From: Clostridiaceae bacterium
Lineage (GTDB): Bacteria > Bacillota > Clostridia > TANB77 > CAG-508
Direction of reading: 5' to 3'
NCBI GenBank assembly: GCA_012513065.1
Contig: JAAZCX010000022.1
Span: 1 to 44,952, forward strand
DNA length: 44,952 nt
The translations under genes were made by a program, and so were the position numbers. Positions 1-7,926 of the stretch are shown one piece after another. Every line of letters begins with the position of its first letter. The stretch's first letter is position 1. Under the pieces are notes generated by a model that was given only the letters and a program-made list of their open reading frames with translations, was not told the DNA's origin and did no database searches.

Positions 1-169
1 TATTGCCTACATATAAATCTTTTTTTGAGTTTTAAGCTCTAATAAATTTTGGTTTTTTGTTTTTATTTTTTGGTAGTACAAAATAACTACCGCTTGGTTT
101 TCTTCAAAGGTTTGTTTATTGTTTACTTTTCAATGTACTCTTACCGGTAAATACCGTGTAACGTTTTGT

Positions 170-198
170 ATTTTATAACTTTTTAAAACATATGTCAA
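170..198 (-). promoter_or_regulatory. sigma-A promoter, proximal (P2) of the leftmost leader
   Basis: The -35 is TTGACA (193-198). The -10 is TAAAAT (170-175) at 17 bases, inside TATAAAAT. It reads leftward, out of the window. Confidence 0.6.
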
Positions 199-347
199 TA
201 CTTTTTTAAAAGTTTTTTAAATTTTTATTTTAAAAGAGCAAAATAATAAACTAGTAATCTTTTTTTACGTATAAAATTTGCTGTGTGCGTTACTAATTTA
301 ATATATTGATATATATATGTTTTTCATAAGTTATTTAGTACTTAATT

Positions 348-376
348 ATAATAACATATGCAAATATTAAAGTCAA
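348..376 (-). promoter_or_regulatory. sigma-A promoter, distal (P1) of the leftmost leader
   Basis: The -35 is TTGACT (371-376) and the -10 is TATTAT (348-353), with a 17-base spacer. It lies about 180 bases upstream of the proximal promoter, a tandem arrangement typical of stable-RNA operons. Confidence 0.55.
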
Positions 377-493
377 TACATTTTTTAAAAATTTTGTCGA
401 TTTTTTAATTTTATTATTTCTTCGCGTTACAATTATTATATTATCATATTTTTTCTTTTTATTCAATAGATTTTTCTTGGTAATTAATGCCAT

Positions 494-727
494 CTATATT
501 TGTACTAATATCACATCATCTCCTATACATTTTATTTGTTGCCATGGTATAACAATATCATTGCTGGTAGAAAACATATTTAATATTTTATTATTTCCTG
601 GAACAATTATTGATGTGATAGTACCAGTTTCTAAATCAGCACATACATCTTGAACAAATCCAAGTCTTTTTCCGTCACTAATATTTATTACTTCTTTGTG
701 TTTGAAATCTAATCCTTTTTGTCCCAT
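494..727 (-). CDS. YlmC/YmxH-family PRC-barrel protein
   Basis: A 77-residue PRC-barrel-like protein of the YlmC/YmxH sporulation-associated family. The barrel is one small beta domain: the N-terminal part carries SDGKRLGFVQDV (about residues 18-29), the middle ITSIIVPG, and the end IPWQQIKCIGDDVILV, which is the usual family pattern. The exact function is unknown; PRC barrels usually mediate protein or RNA contacts. An upstream TTG would add four residues, but GGAGG sits five bases before the ATG at 727, so that ATG is the start. It lies directly downstream of sigG, matching the common sigG-ylmC/ymxH neighbourhood in Clostridia. A terminator between the two implies a separate or readthrough transcript. 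Confidence 0.82.
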   Translation of the reverse strand: MGQKGLDFKHKEVINISDGKRLGFVQDVCADLETGTITSIIVPGNNKILNMFSTSNDIVIPWQQIKCIGDDVILVQI

Positions 728-770
728 TTTGACCTCCAATACTTTTTTATTATTATATTATTAAAATTAA

Positions 771-796
771 AAAAGTTGCTTTATATTGCAACTTTT
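771..796 (-). terminator. Rho-independent terminator of sigG
   Basis: AAAAGTTGC and GCAACTTTT form a 9-base-pair stem around an 8-base loop, followed by T residues in the minus direction. It starts at the sigG stop codon. Confidence 0.75.
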
Positions 797-1568
797 ATTT
801 GTAAGTTCTTCTTATATGTTCAATAGCACTTTTTTCTAATCTAGATACTTGTGCTTGTGATATTCCTATTTCTTCTGCAACTTCCACTTGAGTTCTTCCT
901 TCAAAAAATCTTTTATTTACAATCATTTTCTCTTTTTCATTTAGTTTTTTCATTGATTCCAATATTGTTATATTTTCTGCCCAACATTCATCTGTGTTTT
1001 TTATATCTTTTACTTGATCCATTATATAAATATTTTCTGTTCCATCTCCATATACAGGTTCTTGTAATGATATTGGTTCTTGTATCGCATCCAAGCTAAA
1101 TACAATTTCTTCTTTTTCTACTTCTAATTCTTTAGCTATTTCTTCAATTGTTGGTTCTTTTTGATTTTCTTTTGTCATTCTTTCTTTAACATTTAGTGCT
1201 TTATATGCTAAATCTCTTACCGATCTACTAACTCTTATTGGATTGTTATCTCTTAAATATCTTCTAATTTCTCCAATAATCATAGGAACTGCATAAGTAC
1301 TAAATTGAACATTCTGTTGTAAATCGAAATTATCCATTGCTTTTATTAATCCTATACATCCAACTTGAAATAAATCATCTACATTTTCTCCTCTGCCATA
1401 AAATCTTTTTATAATACTTAATACCAATCTTAAGTTTCCATTAATAAATTTATTTCTTGCTTCTTCGTCGCCACTTTTTATTTTTATTAATAAATCTTTT
1501 TTTTCTTCAGAACTTAATACAGGTATTTTAGAGGTATCAACTCCACATATTTCTACTTTATTTTTCAT
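795..1568 (-). CDS. sigG: RNA polymerase forespore sigma factor SigG
   Basis: Late forespore-specific sigma-70 family factor of 257 residues, the usual length. The N-terminus KVEICGVDTSKIPVLS is the SigG signature. Region 2 (about residues 40-110) includes DDLFQVGCIGLIKAMDNFD and the -10-reading segment FSTYAVPMIIGEIRRYLRD. Region 3 is central. Region 4 ends in the helix-turn-helix VAEEIGISQAQVSRLEKSA. The ATG is preceded by AAAGGAG eight bases upstream. That site lies inside one arm of a long hairpin (1570-1619), so readthrough mRNA from sigE should be poorly translated. In Bacillus a similar structure upstream of spoIIIG was reported to limit translation before SigF-driven transcription; relevance here is inferred. 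It sits downstream of spoIIGA-sigE, with one unknown gene inserted. Confidence 0.97.
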   Translation of the reverse strand: MKNKVEICGVDTSKIPVLSSEEKKDLLIKIKSGDEEARNKFINGNLRLVLSIIKRFYGRGENVDDLFQVGCIGLIKAMDNFDLQQNVQFSTYAVPMIIGEIRRYLRDNNPIRVSRSVRDLAYKALNVKERMTKENQKEPTIEEIAKELEVEKEEIVFSLDAIQEPISLQEPVYGDGTENIYIMDQVKDIKNTDECWAENITILESMKKLNEKEKMIVNKRFFEGRTQVEVAEEIGISQAQVSRLEKSAIEHIRRTYK

Positions 1569-1569
1569 A

Positions 1570-1619
1570 GAAAACTCCTTTAATAAATATTATTATCATT
1601 ATTTCCAAAGGAGTCTTTT
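1570..1619 (-). promoter_or_regulatory. Hairpin sequestering the sigG ribosome binding site
   Basis: GAAAACTCCTTT (1570-1581) pairs with AAAGGAGTCTTTT (1607-1619) through 12 pairs with one bulged C, around a loop of about 25 bases. The sigG Shine-Dalgarno sequence is within the 3' arm of the mRNA. A transcript starting inside the loop would lack the blocking arm and leave the site free. Confidence 0.65.
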
Positions 1620-1650
1620 CTATTCAATTATCGTATGACACATTTTGACA

Positions 1651-1680
1651 AAAATAGCACTCTTACAAAGAGTGCTATTT
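1651..1680 (-). terminator. Terminator after the unknown gene upstream of sigG
   Basis: ATAGCACTCTT and AAGAGTGCTAT form a strong stem with a 3-base loop, ending in T residues on the minus strand. It separates sigG from the upstream sigE-containing transcript. Confidence 0.8.
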
Positions 1681-1684
1681 ATTT

Positions 1685-2278
1685 TTATTTATTATTTATT
1701 TTTCTTTCGTATCTGAGAAAATCAAAATACTTTCTTGCATATTCTGTGTTTTTAATTTTTAAACTTCTAGAAAAAAGTCTTTCCATCACTTCATCTGAAA
1801 CAATGTTTTCTTCAATTGCTCTTTTAAGAATTCTTTTTGTAATCTCATCAGATTCCAAATTGTATTTATCTTTAAAGCTTGATAAAGGTTTGTCACTTGA
1901 TGAAATATCATTTGCAATTTCTTTAACTTTGCTCGGGAGATAACTATATGTTAAGTATTCTTCCCTTTTTTTCAAAAGTTCTCTGTGGTGTAATATAGAA
2001 TTATAACCTGAATCTTTTACTTTATTTCTTTGGCTTTCTATACTTTTGTTTAGTACCTTTTGAGCTAAAGCAAGTGGAATTAATGCTATTATAATAGTAT
2101 AATCCATTAATTTCCTTATTGTATTGGCTGTTACATTATTGTCTATTGCAATTTTCTTTTGAGTATATTCTATTGAGCTTGTTGCATATACTTCTGTAAT
2201 TCTTATTGCGAATTCGTCGAATTCTTTTTTTTGCATTGTTTTTTCTAATTGTTTAAATGTCCGCATTTTATCTCTCAT
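1685..2278 (-). CDS. Protein of unknown function inserted between sigE and sigG
   Basis: I do not recognise this 197-residue protein. It is soluble-looking, charged and mostly helical. A short hydrophobic stretch (TIIIALIPLALAQKVL, about residues 61-76) is too weak to call a membrane segment with confidence. The ATG at 2278 has AGGAGG seven bases upstream. Segments such as KKIAIDNNVTANTIRKLMDY and ITKRILKRAIEENIVSDEVMERLF suggest small helical DNA-binding or scaffold modules, but that is a guess. Its place between sigE and sigG, where Bacillus has no gene, suggests a sporulation role or a lineage-specific insertion. Codon 6 is CGG, one of only two in-frame CGG codons in the window that do not mark a frameshift; it follows ATG, not CTT. 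Confidence 0.75.
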   Translation of the reverse strand: MRDKMRTFKQLEKTMQKKEFDEFAIRITEVYATSSIEYTQKKIAIDNNVTANTIRKLMDYTIIIALIPLALAQKVLNKSIESQRNKVKDSGYNSILHHRELLKKREEYLTYSYLPSKVKEIANDISSSDKPLSSFKDKYNLESDEITKRILKRAIEENIVSDEVMERLFSRSLKIKNTEYARKYFDFLRYERKINNK

Positions 2279-2358
2279 AATTTTTCCTCCTATTAATTAA
2301 TAAGATTTAATACATGAATTATGAATTAATTATACTACTTTTTTATTGTTTTGTCTAA

Positions 2359-3091
2359 TTATCCAGTTTTACTCATTATTTCTTTTTTCATTTTACTTAT
2401 AATTTTCTTTTCTAATCTAGATATATAACTCTGTGAAATGCCGAAGCATATCTGCTACCTCTTTCTGTGTTTTTTCATCTCCACTTAAAAAACCAAATCT
2501 AAGTTCCATTATATTTCTTTCTCTACTATTTAATTTTTCAATAGATGCTTTTAATAATTTTTTATCTACTTCATCTTCTATTCTTCTAGATGTAATATCA
2601 GGATCAGTGCCTAATATATCTGATAAAAGTAACTCATTTCCATCTCCATCCTGATTTAATGGTTCATCAATTGAAATTTCTCCTTTTATTCTATTGCTTC
2701 TTCTTAAATACATAAGTATTTCATTCTCTATACATCTAGATGCATACGTTGCTAGTTTTATTTTTTTCTCAGTATTAAAAGTATTAACTCCTTTCATTAG
2801 TCCTATTGTCCCAATTGATATCAAGTCTTCTAATCCAACTCCCGTATTTTCAAATTTTTTAGCTATATATACAACTAATCTTAAATTTCTTTCTACAAGA
2901 ATTTGTCTTACTTCTAATTTTCCACTTTCAAGTTCTTTAAGTAATTTTTCTTCTTCTTGTGCTGACAATGGAGGCGGTAAACTTATATTTCCTCCTATAT
3001 AATAAATAGGAAGATTATTTATTTCCTCTTCGTTTAGAAATTTTGCATAAATGGTGTTAATACTACCCACTAATATTTTTAATAAATTCAT
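2359..3091 (-). CDS. sigE: Mother-cell sigma factor pro-SigE, read through a +1 frameshift
   Basis: Early mother-cell sigma factor made as a pro-protein and activated by SpoIIGA. Residues 1-25 are a membrane-binding pro-sequence before the YYIGG motif. Region 2 shows [19 protein letters not shown]-type sequence (here [19 protein letters not shown]), [17 protein letters not shown] and [18 protein letters not shown]. The zero frame fails inside region 4 just after VADML and stops at 2420. Skipping one C at CTT CGG C (2440-2446, after Leu216) restores [15 protein letters not shown], the conserved -35-binding helix, and a stop at 2359. The total span is 3 x 244 + 1 bases, giving 243 residues. The ATG at 3091 has GGGAG eight bases upstream; a GTG at 3100 would put the start on the Shine-Dalgarno. 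It overlaps spoIIGA by 29 bases. Confidence 0.93.
2440..2446 (-). other. +1 frameshift site CTT CGG C in sigE
   Basis: In the zero frame CTT (2444-2446) is followed by CGG (2441-2443), then the frame hits TAG after eight codons. Dropping one C gives Leu-Gly-Ile-Ser-Gln, the invariant start of the region 4.2 helix. Without the shift the product cannot read -35 elements. Confidence 0.85.
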
Positions 3092-3995
3092 TTTTATCAC
3101 TCCCTTCTATTATATCAAGTCCAACTAATGCAGAATACTGATCTCTTTTACTTAATTTATTATCATATATACCAATAATTACATCATCAACTTTCTTTTC
3201 TTCTTGTTCTTTATTTATAATTATTTTATTTGATTTAAATCCTAGTAATAATCCATTTTGTTTTCCTAAAGAAGTAAATGGTATTACTCTAAATTTAGTT
3301 ATGTATTTTATATTTTTATCTTCATATATTTCTTTTGGTACATCACCTCCTATTATCTGATTTAAATTATCCAATATGGTATTGGGTAATATTTCTTTTA
3401 GTACTTCTTTCTCCACAATAATAACCGGCATACTAGTAATTGGATCTCTTAACATATTGCCAGTATCTATTAATGCTTTTGTTTTTAAATATTTATCCTC
3501 AAAGTCAATAGTTATTTCACAATACATATCTTTTTTTGTAAGTTTTGTTTTTACAAAATAGAATGCTATTGTAATAATGACAAATCCAACTATTCCTCCT
3601 AATACTGCTATTTTTAGTGGATAAGTTCCAACATATACTCCATTTTTCATAAGTATTTCTTGTGGCTTTACAAAATATAAAAGTGCAAATGCACATCCTC
3701 CAAATACAAATGAAGTTAAATAAAAAAATATAATCTCTTTTATTAATATTTTTATCGTTTTTGGATTATATGCTAGATAAACCATTACAATTGACAATAT
3801 TATTTTCAATATTATATTTGAATATATCTGAATTATTTCTATATATGCTGCTATAGAATATATTCCTCCTAGTAATGCTGATAATACTAATCTTATATGA
3901 TTTATTTTTATTTTTAATATATATCCACTAGCAAATAATATTATATAATTCATACATAAATTTTCGACCAGCACAACATCTAAATATATTGTCAT
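3063..3995 (-). CDS. spoIIGA: Sporulation sigma-E processing aspartic protease SpoIIGA
   Basis: Membrane-embedded aspartic protease that cleaves pro-SigE at the septum after a signal from the forespore. It has 310 residues, the usual length. The N-terminal half (to about residue 155) has five hydrophobic segments, starting with [20 protein letters not shown]. The C-terminal cytoplasmic half carries the catalytic motif [12 protein letters not shown], whose Asp is the active-site residue of this homodimeric pepsin-like fold, and ends with the conserved SALVGLDII. It overlaps the start of its substrate gene sigE, as in Bacillus, which suggests translational coupling. It lies downstream of ftsZ, behind a terminator, so it should have its own sporulation promoter. 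I did not find a convincing Spo0A box. Confidence 0.95.
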   Translation of the reverse strand: MTIYLDVVLVENLCMNYIILFASGYILKIKINHIRLVLSALLGGIYSIAAYIEIIQIYSNIILKIILSIVMVYLAYNPKTIKILIKEIIFFYLTSFVFGGCAFALLYFVKPQEILMKNGVYVGTYPLKIAVLGGIVGFVIITIAFYFVKTKLTKKDMYCEITIDFEDKYLKTKALIDTGNMLRDPITSMPVIIVEKEVLKEILPNTILDNLNQIIGGDVPKEIYEDKNIKYITKFRVIPFTSLGKQNGLLLGFKSNKIIINKEQEEKKVDDVIIGIYDNKLSKRDQYSALVGLDIIEGSDKNEFIKNISG

Positions 3996-4070
3996 TTAGT
4001 CACCTCATTTTTTATTTGTATACATAGTTTATAACTAGTACGTTGCAGATTGTGTCATTTCTTAGGCACG

Positions 4071-4113
4071 AAAAAAAGAAATAATCTACTTTTTTAGATT
4101 ATTTCTTTTTTTT
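4071..4113 (-). terminator. Terminator after ftsZ
   Basis: GAAATAATCTA and TAGATTATTTC form an 11-base-pair stem flanked by A and T runs, so it can act in both directions. It isolates ftsZ from spoIIGA. Confidence 0.8.
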
Positions 4114-4150
4114 ATATTATTTTTATTTTATTTTCTCGTATGATATGACT

Positions 4151-5272
4151 TTATTTGATTCCTCTATTTTTTCTTAAGAAAGAAGGAATATCTAAATCAT
4201 TAGAAGAATTTGTATTGTCAATTGGAGCTGGAATAGAATTTATTTTTTCTCCCCATGCTTTATCAACTATACTGCTTACACTGTTCATTGAAGGAATTTC
4301 ATTTCCTTTTTCGAATCCTGTAGCAATAACTGTTATAACTATATCTTCATCTAATGTTTCATCAATTACTGCACCAAAGATAATATTTGCTTCTGGATCT
4401 ACACTTCTTTGTACTAATTCTGCTGCTGTATTAACTTCATGTAATCCTAAGTTTGGTCCACCAGTAATATTTATAATAACTCCTCTTGCTCCTTCGATTG
4501 AACTTTCTAATAATGGATTTTGTACTGCTTGTTTTGCTGCATCTTCTGCTCTATTTTCTCCTGATGCTCTACCAATTCCCATATGTGCAATACCTGTATT
4601 TAACATTATTGTTTTTACGTCTGCAAAGTCTAAGTTTACAAGTCCTGGAACAGCTATTAAATCAGATATACCTTGTACCCCTTGTCTTAATACATCATCA
4701 GCCATTTTGAAAGCTTCAACTATTGATGTTTTGCGATCGATTATTTGTAATAATTTATCGTTTGGTATAACAACTAGAGTGTCTACTTTTCCTTTTAAAC
4801 TTTCTACTCCACGATCTGCTTGTGATAAACGTTTTTTACCTTCAAATGTAAATGGTTTTGTAACAACACCAATTGTTAATATTCCCATTTCTTTAGCACA
4901 TGCTGCTACTATTGGTGCAGCTCCTGTACCTGTTCCTCCACCCATTCCGGCTGTAACAAATACCATATCAGCTCCGCGTAATGCTTCTGCTATTTCAGTT
5001 TTGCTCTCTTCTGCTGCTTGTGCTCCAATATCAGGATTTGCTCCTGCTCCTAATCCTCTTGTTATTTTTTCTCCTATTTGTATTTTTGTTGCTGCTTTTG
5101 ATAGTAATAATGCTTGTCTATCAGTATTAACAGCTATAAAATCTACTCCTTTTATTCCTGCATCTACCATTCTATTTACTGCGTTGTTTCCTGCTCCTCC
5201 AACACCAATTACTTTTATTGTAGCTGCTCCATCTAACATTGTATTATTTTCTTCTGCACCATCCATAAACAT
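4151..5272 (-). CDS. ftsZ: Cell division protein FtsZ
   Basis: Tubulin-like GTPase that forms the Z-ring; 373 residues. The nucleotide-binding domain shows [17 protein letters not shown] (residues 19-35) and the tubulin signature [12 protein letters not shown] (109-120). The T7 loop [11 protein letters not shown] follows in the middle of the chain. The C-terminal tail ends in [12 protein letters not shown], the conserved peptide that binds FtsA and other partners. AAAGGAGG lies eight bases before the ATG. It follows ftsA after a 121-base gap that holds two short palindromes and no clear promoter, so it is probably co-transcribed with ftsA. Confidence 0.98.
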   Translation of the reverse strand: MFMDGAEENNTMLDGAATIKVIGVGGAGNNAVNRMVDAGIKGVDFIAVNTDRQALLLSKAATKIQIGEKITRGLGAGANPDIGAQAAEESKTEIAEALRGADMVFVTAGMGGGTGTGAAPIVAACAKEMGILTIGVVTKPFTFEGKKRLSQADRGVESLKGKVDTLVVIPNDKLLQIIDRKTSIVEAFKMADDVLRQGVQGISDLIAVPGLVNLDFADVKTIMLNTGIAHMGIGRASGENRAEDAAKQAVQNPLLESSIEGARGVIINITGGPNLGLHEVNTAAELVQRSVDPEANIIFGAVIDETLDEDIVITVIATGFEKGNEIPSMNSVSSIVDKAWGEKINSIPAPIDNTNSSNDLDIPSFLRKNRGIK

Positions 5273-5298
5273 GTTTAATTTCCTCCTTTTAATTATAT

Positions 5299-5375
5299 AA
5301 ATAGAGACGATTCTATTTTATATCAAAAATTTTTTATTTATTTTCTGCAAATAGTACCGTCCCTATTTGCATTTT
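5299..5375. repeat. Two short palindromes in the ftsA-ftsZ gap
   Basis: AAATAGA-GACGAT-TCTATTT (near 5299-5320) and TGCAAATAG-TACCGTCC-CTATTTGCA (near 5346-5372) are related inverted repeats. The minus-strand core GGGACGGTACTATTT resembles the GGGGACGGTT type of intergenic repeat found in Clostridia, possibly REP-like. Neither is followed by a U-tract in the minus direction. Confidence 0.4.
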
Positions 5376-5393
5376 TTAAAATTGATAACTATT

Positions 5394-6623
5394 TTAAGAA
5401 TAAAAGAATTCTTTAATTCGTTCCATTATAGTATATAAAATACTCTCTTTAGAATTTGAATCAATACTACTTGATACCGTTTTTGCAAATGGTCTTGCTG
5501 CAATATATCTTACTAATGAATATGCTGTTCTATATTCTGGTCTTACAGTACTAATCAATCTCCCTGTTGAAATTTTAATTGGTATATTTAATATTACTTT
5601 TCCTGCTACATCACTTTTATTTATATTTGTTATACCTTGTCCTGTTAAAATTACATTATTTATTCTTTGTTTTATTCCTTGATTTATTAAATCTTTATTT
5701 ATTAAAGAAAAGATTTCTTCAATTCTAGCTTCTATTATTTCAATTAATTCTGAACTTTTTATTACTTTTGTTTTACTGTCTCCACGATATGTGTTTAGTA
5801 TAATCTCATTATCATTATCTATATATGATTTCATTGCTAATCCATATTGTTTTTTTAATTTATCAGCCTCTTCTTCTTCTATATTTAAAACTAGTGAAAT
5901 ATCTGATGTAATACTATCTCCTCCAAGAGGTATTGTATTTGTATAAACAAATCCATTTCCTTCAAAAACACCTAAGTCTGTATTTCCTGCTCCAATATCT
6001 AAAAGCATTATATTATCATTCATCTCATTACTATCTAGCATTACATTTCTTTCAGCTAAACTAATTGGAACAATTCCATCAAGTTCTAATCCAGATTTTC
6101 TAAATATACTTACAATCTGTTTTAAATATTCTTTATCTGCTAATATAACTTGTGCGTTTAAAGTAAAACTAGCACTTAAATTTCCTACTGGGTCAGAAAC
6201 TATTTTTCCATCTTCTAGTATAAATTTATCTGTTACAATATCAATAATTGTTTTACCTTCTGGTATTTCTACATCTTTTACTTGCATTATTGCTGAAGAT
6301 ACATCTTTTGTTGATATTCCTGCATATTTATCTTTCGCTTCTCTTACAACACTGTTTTGTACAATTGTAACATATTTTCCAGGAATCGTTACATAGGCTG
6401 AGTGAATTTTTAATTCTGTTTCTGTTTCTGCTTCTTCTACTACTTTATGAATAGCTAAAGCAATATCTTCTTCGTCTATGATTTTTGCTTTTTTGATTCC
6501 GTCACACTTATGGCTTGTGTTGCAAGTAACTTCAATTTGATTAAAATTATTGACTTCACCTACTACTAGGCTAACCTTAGAAGTACCGATGTCAATTCCT
6601 ACAATTATATCTCCGATAGCCAA
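5394..6623 (-). CDS. ftsA: Cell division protein FtsA
   Basis: Actin-like ATPase that tethers FtsZ to the membrane; about 409 residues. The phosphate-1 motif IIVGIDIGTSKVSLVVGEV is at the N-terminus. The SHS2 (1C) subdomain follows, with VTIPGKYV. Phosphate-2 is MLLDIGAGNTDLGVF, and the adenosine motif VILTGQGI is near the end. The C-terminus (ESILYTIMERIKEFFYS) is an amphipathic membrane-targeting helix. An ATG five codons upstream (6638) overlaps the Shine-Dalgarno GGAGGAG. TTG at 6623, seven bases after it, is the likelier start. The gene has its own promoter (6664-6692), with an array of TATTACAAAAA repeats just upstream. Confidence 0.95.
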   Translation of the reverse strand: MAIGDIIVGIDIGTSKVSLVVGEVNNFNQIEVTCNTSHKCDGIKKAKIIDEEDIALAIHKVVEEAETETELKIHSAYVTIPGKYVTIVQNSVVREAKDKYAGISTKDVSSAIMQVKDVEIPEGKTIIDIVTDKFILEDGKIVSDPVGNLSASFTLNAQVILADKEYLKQIVSIFRKSGLELDGIVPISLAERNVMLDSNEMNDNIMLLDIGAGNTDLGVFEGNGFVYTNTIPLGGDSITSDISLVLNIEEEEADKLKKQYGLAMKSYIDNDNEIILNTYRGDSKTKVIKSSELIEIIEARIEEIFSLINKDLINQGIKQRINNVILTGQGITNINKSDVAGKVILNIPIKISTGRLISTVRPEYRTAYSLVRYIAARPFAKTVSSSIDSNSKESILYTIMERIKEFFYS

Positions 6624-6663
6624 AGTTAACTCCTCCATTTTTTTATTTTATTATTTCCCACTA

Positions 6664-6692
6664 AGAATATTATATTTCACAAAAAAAGTCAA
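6664..6692 (-). promoter_or_regulatory. sigma-A promoter of ftsA
   Basis: TTGACT (6687-6692) is followed by TATTCT (6664-6669) with a 17-base spacer. The ftsA start lies about 40 bases downstream. Confidence 0.6.
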
Positions 6693-6699
6693 TAGAATT

Positions 6700-6739
6700 T
6701 GTTATATTTTTGTAATATTTTTGTAATATTTTTGTAATA
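6700..6739 (-). repeat. TATTACAAAAA direct repeats upstream of the ftsA promoter
   Basis: Three and a half head-to-tail 11-base copies of TATTACAAAAA, the last reading TATAACAAA, abut the -35. One copy per helical turn suits an operator or an A-tract UP element. A similar TTACAAAAATAT motif recurs at 38079-38157. Confidence 0.6.
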
Positions 6740-6814
6740 ATGTCGTTTCTTTTGTTTTTATGTAAAATATATAACTTCTTCTATTAACTTTTTAATTTTT
6801 TTATTTTATTTTTT

Positions 6815-7207
6815 TTAATTATTATTTACTTTTTCTTGTGACTTTTCCTCTGGCTTCTTCCCCTTTTTTTCTGTTATTTTTTCAACATAATATCTTCTTA
6901 TAGTTCCTAAATTGTTAAACATTCTTCCTACAAATACAACTACAGCTGCTAAGTAAATATCTATATTTAGTTTCTTTCCTAAATATGTAAGTAAAATAGC
7001 TAAAATAGCATTTACAAAAAATCCTGAAATAAATATTTTCATATCAAAATTCTTTTTTAAACTAGATGTAATTGCTCCAAATACAGAATCTAGTGCTGCT
7101 ATTATTGCAATAGCTAAGTATCCTGAATATGTATATGGAATTGTTGGAATATTAATTCCTATAAGTGCTCCTATTATACAACCTATTATAATTGCTATTA
7201 AAATCAT
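6815..7207 (-). CDS. sbp: Small basic membrane protein Sbp (DUF1290)
   Basis: A 130-residue integral membrane protein of the DUF1290/small basic protein family. In Bacillus this gene also lies just upstream of ftsA-ftsZ; its function is unknown. Hydrophobic segments cover about residues 2-20, 29-46, 58-76 and 84-95, followed by RMFNNLGTIRRYY and a charged Lys/Glu-rich tail. The family motif around ALDSVFGAITSSLKK is present. The ATG at 7207 has AAGGAGG upstream and overlaps the stop of the preceding DUF881 gene by four bases, so the two are probably translationally coupled. Confidence 0.9.
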   Translation of the reverse strand: MILIAIIIGCIIGALIGINIPTIPYTYSGYLAIAIIAALDSVFGAITSSLKKNFDMKIFISGFFVNAILAILLTYLGKKLNIDIYLAAVVVFVGRMFNNLGTIRRYYVEKITEKKGKKPEEKSQEKVNNN

Positions 7208-7911
7208 TCTTGTACCTCCTTAGCATATTTAAGTTGCAATTGATTTTTCTTACTGTTATATGCTAATATGCTTATTTTATTTTCTTTAGTCATTTCGACT
7301 GTTTTTCCTAATTTTTGATAGCTGTCAATAAATCCACTAGTTTTTAGACTTAGTGCACTTGATAAATATGTTTGATCACCTATTGCTTTTACAATATAAG
7401 GAGATACTATTCTATCTTCATTAATTAATATTATTCCATTAACATCTACAATTTCTGTCATATTTAATATTCTTTTATCATTAATTGAAATTGCTTCTGC
7501 TCCTGCTAGTTTTAATTCATTAATTAATGTACGTAAGTCACTTGCTTCTATTGTTTTTTCTTCATTATTTTTTAATGTTATTATAACCCCTTGACCTGTT
7601 ACATTAGTTTTTCCAACTAATATATTAATTTGTTCTAATTCTTTATCTAATAATTCTGAAGTTTGCTCATTTGATGTTAATTTTTCTCTATAATCAGTTA
7701 TTTTTTGTTGTGTATCAATTAATTTTTCTTCAACTTCTTCATATTTAGTTTTCCAACTAGAAAGCATCATTTGCAGTTCTTCTTCTCTAGCAGTTTCTAT
7801 TCCTGTTATATCTGTTTCCTCAACTGTTTTAAATTGTGCAAACATAACTGCTACTAAAATAACACATATAATGCCTATAATACTTATCATGGTAATTTTA
7901 TTTTTTTCCAA
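7204..7911 (-). CDS. DUF881 family protein (YlxW/YlxX-like), copy 2
   Basis: A 235-residue single-pass membrane protein with a short cytoplasmic start, one transmembrane segment (MISIIGIICVILVAVMFAQF, about residues 8-27) and a coiled-coil stretch (about 45-90). The extracytoplasmic DUF881 domain follows and includes GQGVIITLKNN, LRTLINELKLAGAEAISIND and VDVNGIILINEDRIVSPYIVKAIG. Function is unknown. The family sits between divIB and sbp in Bacillus, exactly as here. The start is TTG at 7911, with GAGGTG seven bases upstream. It shares its layout and motifs with the next gene upstream, so the pair are tandem paralogues. Confidence 0.88.
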   Translation of the reverse strand: MEKNKITMISIIGIICVILVAVMFAQFKTVEETDITGIETAREEELQMMLSSWKTKYEEVEEKLIDTQQKITDYREKLTSNEQTSELLDKELEQINILVGKTNVTGQGVIITLKNNEEKTIEASDLRTLINELKLAGAEAISINDKRILNMTEIVDVNGIILINEDRIVSPYIVKAIGDQTYLSSALSLKTSGFIDSYQKLGKTVEMTKENKISILAYNSKKNQLQLKYAKEVQE

Positions 7912-7926
7912 TCTTTTTCACCTCAA

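Larger units (their letters stand above)
1..493 (-). other. AT-rich leader region, probably upstream of an rRNA operon beyond the left edge
   Basis: No gene is visible here. Read on the minus strand, the region holds two sigma-A promoters followed by a leader containing AGTACATTGAAAAGTAAAC (positions 123-141). That string resembles the TTGAAAACT-type sequences found in leaders and spacers of Firmicute rRNA operons. Tandem strong promoters plus such a leader suggest that a 16S gene begins to the left of base 1, but no rRNA sequence is in the window. The short palindrome TTACCGGTAA lies at 141-150. Confidence 0.4.

Noticed and set aside
2440-2446. Classical -1 slippery heptamer or upstream RF2-like Shine-Dalgarno stimulator at the frameshift sites
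   Set aside because: None of the four sites has an X-XXY-YYZ heptamer, and the shift is +1. No consistent Shine-Dalgarno sits three bases upstream. An in-frame GTA followed by G occurs two or four codons before CTT in all four, but with four sites this may be chance.
4016-4070. Spo0A box upstream of spoIIGA
   Set aside because: Only TGACACAA-like sequence is present, too far from the TGTCGAA consensus to support a call.
4155-5300. Long plus-strand open frame opposite ftsZ
   Set aside because: It mirrors the ftsZ codon pattern, has low-complexity Ser/Ile/Pro-rich composition, and lacks a ribosome binding site. It is a shadow of ftsZ.
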